From Burkholderia ubonensis (GTDB taxonomy: Bacteria > Pseudomonadota > Gammaproteobacteria > Burkholderiales > Burkholderiaceae): a DNA stretch of 64,000 nucleotides. Below the pieces are notes generated by a model. It saw only the letters and a list, made by a program, of their open reading frames with translations, was not told where the DNA came from and did no database searches. The stretch covers positions 2,122,652 to 2,186,651 of the forward strand of contig NZ_CP013422.1 in assembly GCF_001718695.1 (NCBI RefSeq). The letters are read 5' to 3'. Position 1 is the stretch's first letter. Each line of letters starts with the position of its first letter. The position numbers and the translations under genes are program-made. This document shows positions 8,895 to 16,900 of the stretch, in pieces.

Positions 8895-9416
8895 TCAGAG
8901 CAGCACGCCGCCGCGCGCGACGATCTTCCCCGACGACACCACCAGCCGGCGCACGGGCCGCGCGACTACGGCTTCCGCGAACGTCGCCACATCGACGAGC
9001 ACGACGTCGGCGCGCTTGCCGGCCTCCAGGCCGTAGTCGACGAAGCCGCAGCCGCGCGCGCCGCCGTCGGTCACGCAATCGAGCGCGGTCTCGAGCGCGT
9101 CGTCGCGGCGGTAATCGTTGCGCATGGCGATCAGCATCGCGCGCTCGAGCATGTCGGGCGATCCGTACGGCGACCACGTATCGCGTATCCCGTCGTTGCC
9201 GCCGACGACGGTCACGCCCGCCGCGCGGCAGGCGGCCAGCGGCGGCACCGCGACCGACGCCGGCGCGGTCGTGACCAGCGCGACGCCGAGCGCGGCCATC
9301 CGCGCGAGCAGCGCGTCGCGCGCGCGTTCATCGATCTCGCCGAGGCAGAACCCGTGGCTGATCGTCACCTTCCCCTGCATCCCGAGCGCGGCCGTGCGCT
9401 GCAGGATCAGGTCGAG
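8895..9416 (-). pseudogene. Cytosine-deaminase-like amidohydrolase, C-terminal fragment only
   Basis: About 173 residues of an amidohydrolase of the CodA type: LDLILQRTAALGMQGKVTISH, the metal/active-site His in TISHGFCLG, and the Asp region GGNDGIRDTWSPYG, then a normal C-terminus (GKRADVVLVDVATF ... GKIVARGGVLL). A complete enzyme has about 400 residues; the N-terminal half with the HxH metal site is missing. At about 9416 the frame passes without a stop into tyrosine-recombinase sequence, so the visible 210-codon frame (8895-9527) encodes a chimera that is unlikely to be functional. Confidence 0.75.
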
Positions 9417-9855
9417 CTTCGGCTCAGCAGCCAGGCCAATGCCCTCGAGGTATGCATGCATGTACGCTTCGAGCGTGTGATGACACGACATCGTGAGCGC
9501 CTTGCCGCGTTTTTCGTACAGATGCACCTACAGCCAGCGCTGTTGCACATAGACGTCGTCGACCCGCATCGTGAGCGCTGCGCCGATCTGCGTGAACGAA
9601 AACACCATCAACGCGATCCGTGCGCGGTCACGCAGCCCGACCGGCATCCTCACATCGATACTGTCGAGCAGTTACTCCGCTTCAGTCGCGTCGAGCACTG
9701 GCATCTTGCCCTGCTTTGTGGTGTAGGTCGGGCCCTTCACCGGCGCGGCGGAATGTACGGTCCATCTTGGCCGGTGACGAGCCCGTCGAACATGTGACAG
9801 ATCGCTGCCATGCGCTGCTTGACGGTTGCGATCGACGATGCTTTGTGCGCGGGCG
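9417..9855 (-). pseudogene. Degenerate tyrosine recombinase/integrase remnant
   Basis: Reverse-strand translation gives, in pieces, ATVKQRMAAICHMFDGLVTGQ (about 9815-9755), then in a second frame GPTYTTKQGKMPVLDATEAE, a stop, LLDSID-like sequence with GLRDRARIALMVFSF, a second stop, and LYEKRGKALTMSCHHTLEAY. This order matches the middle of phage-type integrases (linker, GLRDRALIALM box, CHH box). One frameshift and at least two in-frame stops kill it. Its 3' part is replaced by the deaminase fragment at about 9416. Confidence 0.7.
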
Positions 9856-10182
9856 AAATCGCACGTTGAATGGCGGATGAGCGCCTCCGATGTGACAACG
9901 TCGATCAAACATTGCGTCATATACCACCATCGCCAAATATTCTCCGATCATTTTCTGCCCGCCGATATGGATCACATCCCTTGCACGTGGCAGGTAGCCA
10001 ATTATTCAAAGACAACTTATTGAGACTGCGGACATCTTTTCTGAGAGACAACACCAGCCCATCGGCCGACGACAACAACCACCCCTCCGTACCGGCATCC
10101 GTCAAACCAACTGTACCGGTACCGTACAGAAAACTGTCGCTAGACTGCCTCCATCCCCGCCTCACCGATGGAGAGTCACGCA
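9856..10182. other. AT-richer intergenic stretch upstream of the exporter gene
   Basis: Lower in GC than its surroundings; no gene recognised. It starts inside or beside the integrase remnant, so it may be leftover mobile-element DNA. The right end holds the palindromic site described at 10111-10129 and the promoter of the exporter gene. Confidence 0.5.
10111..10129. promoter_or_regulatory. Palindromic operator-like site, CTGTAC-N7-GTACAG
   Basis: Perfect 6-bp arms around CGGTACC, with GGTACC itself a palindrome. It lies 54 bases upstream of the exporter start at 10183, where a repressor or activator of that gene would bind. Spacing rules out a LexA box (arms would need N8 between CTGT and ACAG). 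Confidence 0.55.
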
Positions 10183-10800
10183 ATGGAATTCCTCACCTTG
10201 AGCGCGCTGCCCGCCGGCATGCTGTTCGCGCTCGTCACGTCGATCACGCCCGGCCCGAACAACACGATGCTGCTCGCGTCGGGCGTCAATTTCGGCTTCC
10301 GCCGCACGATGCCGCATCTGTTCGGCATCAGTATCGGCGTCGCGATCCTGATGCTGTGCGTCGGCTTCGGTCTCGGCGAGGCGTTCAAGCGCGTCCCCGC
10401 GCTGTACACGATCCTCGAGATCGCGAGCGTCGCGTACCTGCTGTATCTCGCGTGGCGGATCGGCACGTCCGGCGAAGTCAGCGCGCACGGCGGCAAGGCG
10501 CGGCCGATGACGTTCGTCGAAGCCGCCGCGTTCCAGTGGGTCAATCCGAAGGCATGGATGATGGTGCTAACAGCCGCGACGACGGTCCGGCTGTCAGCCG
10601 ACTACGGGATGAACGCCGCGTGGATGGCCGTCGTGTTCATCCTGATCGGCTTTCCGTGCATCTGCCTGTGGGCGGCGTTCGGCCAGGGCTTGCGACATTT
10701 CCTGTCGAACCCGCGCGCGCTGCGCGTCTTCAACGTCACGATGGCCGTGTTGTTGATTCTGTCCCTGTATCCGCTCGTCGCGCACCTGCTGCCGCAATAA
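10183..10800 (+). CDS. LysE/RhtB-family amino-acid exporter
   Basis: 205 residues from ATG 10183 (MEFLTLSALPAGMLFALVTS), preceded by a GGAGAG ribosome site eight bases upstream; an in-frame ATG at 10168 is the alternative. Six membrane helices are visible, with the family signature TPGPNNTMLLASGVNFGFRR at the end of the first helix. Members export amino acids such as threonine, homoserine or leucine; the substrate is not evident. No regulator gene lies beside it. Confidence 0.88.
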   Translation: MEFLTLSALPAGMLFALVTSITPGPNNTMLLASGVNFGFRRTMPHLFGISIGVAILMLCVGFGLGEAFKRVPALYTILEIASVAYLLYLAWRIGTSGEVSAHGGKARPMTFVEAAAFQWVNPKAWMMVLTAATTVRLSADYGMNAAWMAVVFILIGFPCICLWAAFGQGLRHFLSNPRALRVFNVTMAVLLILSLYPLVAHLLPQ

Positions 10801-10908
10801 GCGGCAACGAGCGCGCTCGTTGAGATTCACGGCTCGCTGGCGTACGCTTGGATTCCGGGCGTGCAAAACCGCTGCGCCGGTAGAGCCGCTGCTGTCGGGA
10901 GACAACGG

Positions 10909-11157
10909 ATGAAACCAACGCTGAGAGCAGGCGAGCACATCGAAGGAATGCACTGGGTCGCCGAATATCACCAGGAGACCCATCACATCCGGATTCTGCG
11001 CGAGGACATCGAGGTCGGCACGTATAGCGCGCCGCCGAGCCTGTTCGGCGAGGAGGACGACGTGGGCGCCCCCAACCTCGCCGATCATCGCAGCCGGGAT
11101 GCCGCGCTGCTCGCGTATCTGCGCAACTTCGTCAAGGAACACGACGCGGAAGAATAG
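10909..11157 (+). CDS. Small hypothetical protein
   Basis: 82 residues from ATG 10909 (MKPTLRAGEHIEGMHWVAEY), with a GGGAGA ribosome site at a good distance, which decides against the longer 98-residue frame. Acidic, soluble, with no signal peptide or membrane segment. I do not recognise a named domain. Confidence 0.6.
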   Translation: MKPTLRAGEHIEGMHWVAEYHQETHHIRILREDIEVGTYSAPPSLFGEEDDVGAPNLADHRSRDAALLAYLRNFVKEHDAEE

Positions 11158-11212
11158 CGGCGCTGCCCGGCGCTACCACCGCTACCACCCGGCAGTGCCC
11201 CGGCTTCCTCGA

Positions 11213-12571
11213 TCAATGTCCGAGCGGCTCCGCGTTGCCCGACGACGGCGCAGCCTCATACGGCCGCGCGGTCTGCTTGATCAGCAGCGCGACGCAGGAC
11301 AGCACGCCTGCAACGGCGATCGTCGCGAACACGCCTGCGAACGTGAAGTGGCGGCGCGTCAGCTCGGCGACGAGAAACGAGCCGGCAATCCCGCCGAAGC
11401 GCCCGACGCCGAGCATCCACGCGACGCCGGTGCCGCGCCCCTCGGTCGGATAGAACGCCGCCGCCAGCGCGGGCATCGACGATTGCGCGGTGTTCATCAG
11501 CACGCCGGCGACGAACACGATCAGCACGAGCAGCCCGACGTTGCCGACCGCCTGCCCGATCGCATACACGCTGACGGCCGTCAGCGCATAGCACACGGCA
11601 ATCACGCGGTTCGCATTGAAGCGGTCCATCAGCACGCCGCACAACACGGCGCCGACGCCGCCCAGCGGGAACAGCGCCGAGATCAGCGTTGCGCTTTTCG
11701 GGGTCAGGCCGGCCTCCTTCAGCAGGATCGGCATCCAGTTGATCGACGCGTAGAAGATCACGAGGCCCATGAAGTAGGCCAGCCACAGCATCACGGAGCC
11801 GACGACGTACGAGCGCGACAGCACGACGCCGATGCCCTTGCTGCCCGTCTGCGGCGCCGTCTCCGTCATCACGAACGAGGCGGCGTTCAGCGCGTCGCGC
11901 GAAATGCGCGCCAGCGTCGCGCGGATGCGGTCGACGGGCTGGCTGTTCGCGACCATGAAGCGGACCGATTCCGGCATCTTGACGAGCAGCAGGACGCCGA
12001 GCAGCAACGGCGTCACGCCGCCCAGCATCAGCACGCTGCGCCAGCCGAAATGCGGAATCATCCACGCGGCGAGGAAACCGCCGAACGCGGCGCCGAGCGG
12101 AAAGCCGCAGAACATCAGGTTGATCACGGTCGCGCGGCGCTTGTCCGGGCAGAACTCGCCCATCATCGTGACGGCGTTCGGCATCGCCGCGCCCAGGCCG
12201 ACGCCGGTCACGAAACGCAGGACCGTCAGCTGTTCGATGCCCGACGAGAACGCGGAAACGAGACACGCCGCGCCGAACAGGAACACCGAGCCGAGCAGCA
12301 GCGCGCGGCGCCCGAGACGGTCGGACAGCGGGCCCGACACGAGCGCGCCGCACGCGAGGCCGAACAGCGCGGCGCTGAGCACGGGCGCGAGATCGGGCTT
12401 GGTGAGATGCCATTCGGTCAGCAGCGACGGCGCAATGAAGCCGATCGCGGCGGTGTCGAAACCGTCCAGCAGGACGATCACGAAACACATGAGGAAGACG
12501 AGCCACTGAAAGCCGCCGAACGGCTGCTCGTTGATGAAGGTCTGTACGTTGACGACCGGGGTGCGATTCAT
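11213..12571 (-). CDS. pcaK: 4-hydroxybenzoate/protocatechuate MFS symporter (PcaK type)
   Basis: 452 residues, twelve predicted helices. It belongs to the aromatic acid:H+ symporter family: the DGFDTAAIGFIAPSL motif in helix 1, the loop 2-3 motif GPLSDRLGRRALL, and the loop 8-9 counterpart MDRFNANR. It should import 4-hydroxybenzoate or protocatechuate across the inner membrane, feeding PobA and the pca enzymes. It is the last gene of the leftward pca run, 152 bases after pcaC. Confidence 0.88.
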   Translation of the reverse strand: MNRTPVVNVQTFINEQPFGGFQWLVFLMCFVIVLLDGFDTAAIGFIAPSLLTEWHLTKPDLAPVLSAALFGLACGALVSGPLSDRLGRRALLLGSVFLFGAACLVSAFSSGIEQLTVLRFVTGVGLGAAMPNAVTMMGEFCPDKRRATVINLMFCGFPLGAAFGGFLAAWMIPHFGWRSVLMLGGVTPLLLGVLLLVKMPESVRFMVANSQPVDRIRATLARISRDALNAASFVMTETAPQTGSKGIGVVLSRSYVVGSVMLWLAYFMGLVIFYASINWMPILLKEAGLTPKSATLISALFPLGGVGAVLCGVLMDRFNANRVIAVCYALTAVSVYAIGQAVGNVGLLVLIVFVAGVLMNTAQSSMPALAAAFYPTEGRGTGVAWMLGVGRFGGIAGSFLVAELTRRHFTFAGVFATIAVAGVLSCVALLIKQTARPYEAAPSSGNAEPLGH

Positions 12572-12723
12572 CGCCTGTCTCCTGATATATAAGCGGCGCG
12601 GCTCATCGGCCGCGCCCTCCTTTGTTTGCGCACCGGATTCGATGCGCTGCGTGCCGATGCACTGTCGGCACGTTTGTTGTCAGCCCGTTCATGCGGGCTT
12701 CGTCGTCGGCGTCCGGCAGGCCG

Positions 12724-13110
12724 TCAACCCGCCCCGTCCTGCTCCTTGAAGATCCTGTCCGCGAGATGGAACGCCGAGTTCGCCGCCGGCACGCCGCAGT
12801 AGATCGCGGTCTGCAGCAGCACTTCCTTGATCTCGTCGCGCGTCACGCCGTTGTTGCGCGCCGCGCGCAGATGCAGCGCAAGTTCCTCGCCGCGGTTCAG
12901 CGCGACCATCATCGCGATCGTCAGCAGGCTGCGCGTGTGGCGCGGCAGCCCGTCGCGCGTCCAGATCTCACCCCATGCATAGCGCGTGATCAGGTTCTGG
13001 AATTCCTCGGTTACCTCGGTGCGGCTCTCGATCGAACGGTCGACGTGCGCGTCGCCGAGCACCGCGCGGCGCACCGTCATCCCCGCTTCGTAACGTTGCT
13101 GGTCATCCAT
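12724..13110 (-). CDS. pcaC: 4-carboxymuconolactone decarboxylase
   Basis: 128 residues, typical for free-standing PcaC. Converts gamma-carboxymuconolactone to beta-ketoadipate enol-lactone. CMD-family signatures: ITRYAWGEIWTRDGLPRHTRSL near residue 40, the ELALHLRAARNNGVTRDEIKE segment, and YCGVPAANSAF. Starts 11 bases after the pcaD stop, so it is translated from the same transcript. Confidence 0.95.
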   Translation of the reverse strand: MDDQQRYEAGMTVRRAVLGDAHVDRSIESRTEVTEEFQNLITRYAWGEIWTRDGLPRHTRSLLTIAMMVALNRGEELALHLRAARNNGVTRDEIKEVLLQTAIYCGVPAANSAFHLADRIFKEQDGAG

Positions 13111-13120
13111 CGCGGGCTCC

Positions 13121-13906
13121 TCAGGCAGTCAGGAAATCGAGCAGCGCGCGGTTGAAGCCGTCCGTGCACTCGATGTTCGAGATGTGCGCGGCGTCGAATT
13201 CGACGTGCTTCGCGCCGGGAATCGCGGCCGCGAGCGCGCGGCCCTGGTCGGGCGGCGTCGACAGGTCATGCGTGCCCGTCACGACGAGCACCGGCAGCGC
13301 GATGCCCTTCACTTCGTCGCGCAGGTCGGCTGCGTTCAGCGCGTCGCAGTTCGCCGCATAGCCGTCCTTGTCGGTATGCACGAACGTGTCGCGGATCGCG
13401 TCGATCAGGCGCGGCTCGCGCTCGACGAACGCATTCGTGAACCAGCGCGGCAGCACCGCGTCGGCAAGCGCGGCCATCCCTTCGGTGCGCGCCTTCTGCG
13501 CGCGCGGCGCCCACACTTCCGGCGAGCCGATCTTCGCGGCGGTGTTCGCGAGCACCGCGCGGCCGATTCGCGACGGGAAGCGCGCGGCGAGCGCCGCGCC
13601 CGTCAGGCCGCCCATCGAGATCCCGCAGAAGTGCGCGCGGGCGATGCCGACGTGATCGAGCAGGCCGATCACGTCGCCCGCGAGCTGGTCGATCGTGTAC
13701 GAGCCGGCCGGGGCGGCCGAATGGCCGTGGCCGCGCGTGTCGTAGCGCAGGATGTTGAAGTGCTGCGCGAGCGGGCGGATCTGCGGCGCCCACATCTGCA
13801 GGTCGGCGCCGAGCGAGTTCGAGAAGACGAGCCACGGCGCGTCGTCGCGCGCGGCGCGATCGATCCGGTAATGCAGTTGCACGCCGTTGACAGTGGCGAA
13901 AGGCAA
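13121..13906 (-). CDS. pcaD: 3-oxoadipate enol-lactonase, likely TTG start
   Basis: 261 residues of alpha/beta hydrolase. Hydrolyses beta-ketoadipate enol-lactone to beta-ketoadipate. Nucleophile elbow GISMGG near residue 97, oxyanion region NSLGADLQMW, catalytic His in AAHISNIE near the C-terminus. The only start that fits the family is TTG at 13906 (LPFATVNGVQLHY), with an AAGGAGA ribosome site seven bases upstream; there is no ATG nearby. The frame is open upstream into the true pcaB C-terminus, with no stop between them (see pcaB). Confidence 0.9.
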   Translation of the reverse strand: MPFATVNGVQLHYRIDRAARDDAPWLVFSNSLGADLQMWAPQIRPLAQHFNILRYDTRGHGHSAAPAGSYTIDQLAGDVIGLLDHVGIARAHFCGISMGGLTGAALAARFPSRIGRAVLANTAAKIGSPEVWAPRAQKARTEGMAALADAVLPRWFTNAFVEREPRLIDAIRDTFVHTDKDGYAANCDALNAADLRDEVKGIALPVLVVTGTHDLSTPPDQGRALAAAIPGAKHVEFDAAHISNIECTDGFNRALLDFLTA

Positions 13907-15279
13907 GGGTTCTCCTTGAGGGTTCGGGCCCGCATACGCGGCGAGCACGGCATCGACATAGGCATGCGCCTCGCCGACGTAATGGGCGGGATCGAGCAGG
14001 CTTTTGCGAGCGCGTCGCGCGACAGATGGGCGGACACGGCAGGATCGGCGGCGAGCACGTCGAACAGCGTCGCGCCGGTGCGCACCGCTTCCTTCGACGC
14101 GTGCTCGACGAGATGGTGCGCATCGAGCCGGCCGATCCGGTCGCCGAGCGCGAGCATCACCGCCTCGCCGAGAATCAGGCCGCGCGTCAGGTCGAGGTTG
14201 GCGGCGAGGCGTTCGGTATTGACGTCGAGACCCGCGACGATCTGTGCGATCTGCGCGAGCGCGCCGCCGGTCAGGCGCGCGAGGTCGGGCAGCGCGTCCC
14301 ATTCGGCCTGCCAGCCGCCGAGCGCGCGCTCGTGCTCCTGGACCATCCCCGCGAACACCGTCGCGACGAGGCCCGGCGCGCGCACCGCGGCGGTCAGCAC
14401 CGCCGCGCAGCCGACCGGGTTGCGCTTGTGCGGCATCGTCGACGAGCCGCCCTTGCCGGCCGCGGCCGGTTCGCCGAGCTCGCCGACTTCGGTCTGCATC
14501 TGCAACGACACGTCGCGCGCGATCTTGCCGAGCGTGCCGATGAGCATGCCGAAGCATGCGGCCGCCTCGGCGATGCGGTCGCGCTGCGTGTGCCACGGCA
14601 CGGCCGGCAACGCGAGGTCCAGATCATCTGCAAGGGCCGCCGTTACGCCGCGCGCATGCTCGCGCAAGCTCGCGAGCGTGCCCGCCGCGCCGCCGAACTG
14701 CAGCACCAGCGCACGCGCGCGCAATTCGGCGAAGCGCGCGCGATGGCGCAGCAGCGCGTCGAGCCATTGCGCGAATTTCAGGCCGAGCGTGATCGGCAGC
14801 GCCTGCTGCAGCCACGTGCGGCCGATCATCGGCGTCGCGCGATGCCGGTGCGCGTGTTCCGCCAGCGACGCACAAGCCGCGTCGAGCATCGGTTCGAGCA
14901 TGTCGAGCGTGTCGCGCAATTGCAAGACGGTCGCGGTATCGATGATGTCCTGGCTCGTCGCGCCCCAATGCACGAACTTCGCGGCTTCGGGATCGTCGGC
15001 CTTCACGCGCGCGGTCAGTTGCTTGACGAGCGGAATCGCGAGGTTGCCGCCGAGCGCGGCGTCGCGCGCGAGCGCGTCGGCGTCGAGCTGGTCGGCTTGG
15101 CATGCGCGCTCGATCGGCGCGACGGCGGCGGCGGGAATCACCTGGCGCACGGCGAGCGCGCGCGCGAGCGCCGCCTCGACGTCGAGCATGCGCTGGACGG
15201 TCGCACGGGGCGACCAGATCCGGTTGAGCGGCTCGGTGCCGCAGATGAGGGAGGTCAGGCGGGCGCTGTCTTCGAGCAT
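13907..15279 (-). CDS. pcaB: 3-carboxy-cis,cis-muconate cycloisomerase, frameshifted near its C-terminus
   Basis: Cycloisomerase of the fumarase/aspartase superfamily that converts beta-carboxy-cis,cis-muconate to gamma-carboxymuconolactone. Signature GGSSTMPHKRNPV near residue 285 and early SLICGTEPLNRIWSP. From ATG 15279 the family sequence is intact to about codon 424 (LSRDALAK); there, at 14001-14006, the frame shifts. The remaining C-terminus (SLLDPAHYVGEAHAYVDAVLAAYAG) is in the adjacent frame, which is also the pcaD frame. Restoring one base before the AAAA run repairs it. As written, the uncorrected frame runs on to a stop at 13669 inside pcaD. No stop separates the repaired pcaB from pcaD. 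Mutation, sequencing error or -1 slippage on A-AAA are all possible. Confidence 0.85.
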
Positions 15280-15366
15280 GGCGTCAGGGATGGGAAGCGG
15301 CGTGCGCCTATTGTCCACCGAAGCACGCCGGCGTGCGCTTGAGTGCACATGCCGGCTGCTTCGGGT

Positions 15367-16023
15367 TCAGGCCGCAGCCTTCTGCGTCGCGTCGATCAGC
15401 GGCACGCCGGTCAGCTTCTGCAGCTCGTCGAACGACAGATCGGTGAAGATCTCCGTCACCGCGAGGCCGTCGCGCGTCACGTCGAGCACGGCGAGGTCCG
15501 TATAGACGCGGCTCACGCAGTTGATGCCCGTGACCGGATACGAGCATTGCGCGACGATCTTGCTCTCGCCCTGCTTCGTCAGGTGCTCCATCATCACGAA
15601 CACCTGCTTCGCGCCGATCGCGAGGTCCATCGCTCCGCCGACGGCCGGAATCGCATCGGGCGCGCCGGTGTGCCAGTTCGCGAGGTCGCCCGTCGCGGAC
15701 ACCTGGAACGCGCCGAGCACGCAATAGTCGAGATGGCCGCCGCGCATCATCGCGAACGAATCGGCGTGGTGGAAATACGCGCCGCCCGTGAGCAGCGTCA
15801 CGTGCTGCTTGCCCGCGTTGATCAGCTCGTCGTCTTCGTCGCCGGGCGCGGGCGCCGGGCCCATGCCGAGCAGGCCGTTCTCGCTGTGCAGGAAGATTTC
15901 CTTGTTCGGATCGAGGTGGTTGCCCACCAGCGTCGGCACGCCGATGCCGAGGTTCACGTACGCGCCTTCGGGAATGTCCTGGGCGACGCGCTTGGCCATT
16001 TCATCGCGGGTCAGTCGTTTCAT
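15367..16023 (-). CDS. pcaJ: 3-oxoadipate CoA-transferase subunit B
   Basis: 218 residues from ATG 16023 (MKRLTRDEMAKRVAQDI). Beta subunit that carries the catalytic Glu (LHSENGLLGMG near residue 50). With PcaI it transfers CoA from succinyl-CoA to beta-ketoadipate. It lies 16 bases after pcaI. A longer frame beginning at 16089 overlaps pcaI and adds non-family residues, so the inner ATG is used. Confidence 0.94.
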   Translation of the reverse strand: MKRLTRDEMAKRVAQDIPEGAYVNLGIGVPTLVGNHLDPNKEIFLHSENGLLGMGPAPAPGDEDDELINAGKQHVTLLTGGAYFHHADSFAMMRGGHLDYCVLGAFQVSATGDLANWHTGAPDAIPAVGGAMDLAIGAKQVFVMMEHLTKQGESKIVAQCSYPVTGINCVSRVYTDLAVLDVTRDGLAVTEIFTDLSFDELQKLTGVPLIDATQKAAA

Positions 16024-16039
16024 GTCGGTTTTCCTCGAG

Positions 16040-16759
16040 TCAGGCAGCTTGGGACACCACGGCGCGTTCGGCAGCCAGCTCGGCCGCATGCGCGGCCTGC
16101 GGCACCTCGACGATTCGCTGCACGAAAATGCCCGGCGTCACGATGTGCTCCGGGTTCAGCCCGCCGAGCTGCACGACTTCCGACACCTGGACGATCGACA
16201 CCTTCGCCGCGCTGGCCATGATCGGCCCGAAGTTGCGCGCGGTCTTGCGGTATACGAGGTTGCCCCAGCGGTCGCCCTTGTACGCCTTCACGAGCGCGAA
16301 ATCCGCGTGGATCGGCTTCTCGAGCACGTAGAGCCTGCCGTCGATCTCGCGCGTTTCCTTGCCTTCGGCAAGCTTCGTGCCGTAGCCGGTCGGCGTGAAG
16401 AAGCCGCCGATGCCCGCGCCCGCCGCGCGGATGCGCTCGGCGAGGTTGCCCTGCGGCACCAGCTCGAGCTCGATCTCGCCCGCGCGGTACAGCGCGTCGA
16501 ACACCTGCGAATCGCTCTGGCGCGGGAACGAGCAGATGATCTTGCGCACCCGCTTCGCCTTCAGCAGCGCCGCGAGGCCGGTTTCGCCGTTGCCCGCGTT
16601 GTTGTTGACGATCGTCAGATCGCGCGCGCCTTGCTCGATCAGCGCGTCGATCAGCTCGGACGGCATGCCGGCCGTGCCGAAGCCGCCGATCATGATCGTC
16701 GCGCCGTCGTGAACGTCGGCGACCGCCGACTGAAGCGATTCGAAAATCTTGTTGACCAT
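16040..16759 (-). CDS. pcaI: 3-oxoadipate CoA-transferase subunit A
   Basis: 239 residues. Alpha subunit of the heterodimeric CoA-transferase; signature MIGGFGTAGMPSELIDAL near residue 23 and NNNAGNGETGLAALL near 47. First gene of the pcaI-J-B-D-C-K run, about 98 bases downstream of the palindromic operator at 16858-16891. The ring-cleaving dioxygenase genes pcaGH and the thiolase pcaF are not in the window, so the pathway is completed from elsewhere. Confidence 0.94.
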   Translation of the reverse strand: MVNKIFESLQSAVADVHDGATIMIGGFGTAGMPSELIDALIEQGARDLTIVNNNAGNGETGLAALLKAKRVRKIICSFPRQSDSQVFDALYRAGEIELELVPQGNLAERIRAAGAGIGGFFTPTGYGTKLAEGKETREIDGRLYVLEKPIHADFALVKAYKGDRWGNLVYRKTARNFGPIMASAAKVSIVQVSEVVQLGGLNPEHIVTPGIFVQRIVEVPQAAHAAELAAERAVVSQAA

Positions 16760-16857
16760 GTCTCTTCCTGATACGTACCCGCGGCACGAGGCGCGGCCTG
16801 TCGAGGGGACACGCGCGTCTCGCGTGCCGCGCCGGGCCCGTGTCCGGGCCCGACTTT

Positions 16858-16891
16858 GTTCGCTAATCGAACCATGATTCGATTAGCGAAC
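16858..16891. promoter_or_regulatory. 34-bp palindromic operator upstream of pcaI (IclR/PcaR type)
   Basis: Perfect 14-bp arms GTTCGCTAATCGAA (16858-16871) and TTCGATTAGCGAAC (16878-16891) around CCATGA. Each half resembles the GTTCGATAATCGCAC-like box bound by PcaR, the beta-ketoadipate-responsive IclR-family activator of pca genes. Position about 100 bases before the pcaI start, just behind the pobA stop, fits the pca promoter. No IclR-family gene is in this window, so the regulator acts in trans. Confidence 0.8.
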
Positions 16892-16900
16892 CACGGCCGA

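Noticed and set aside
10111..10129. Second LexA box before the RhtB exporter
   Set aside because: CTGT and ACAG are separated by eleven bases rather than eight.
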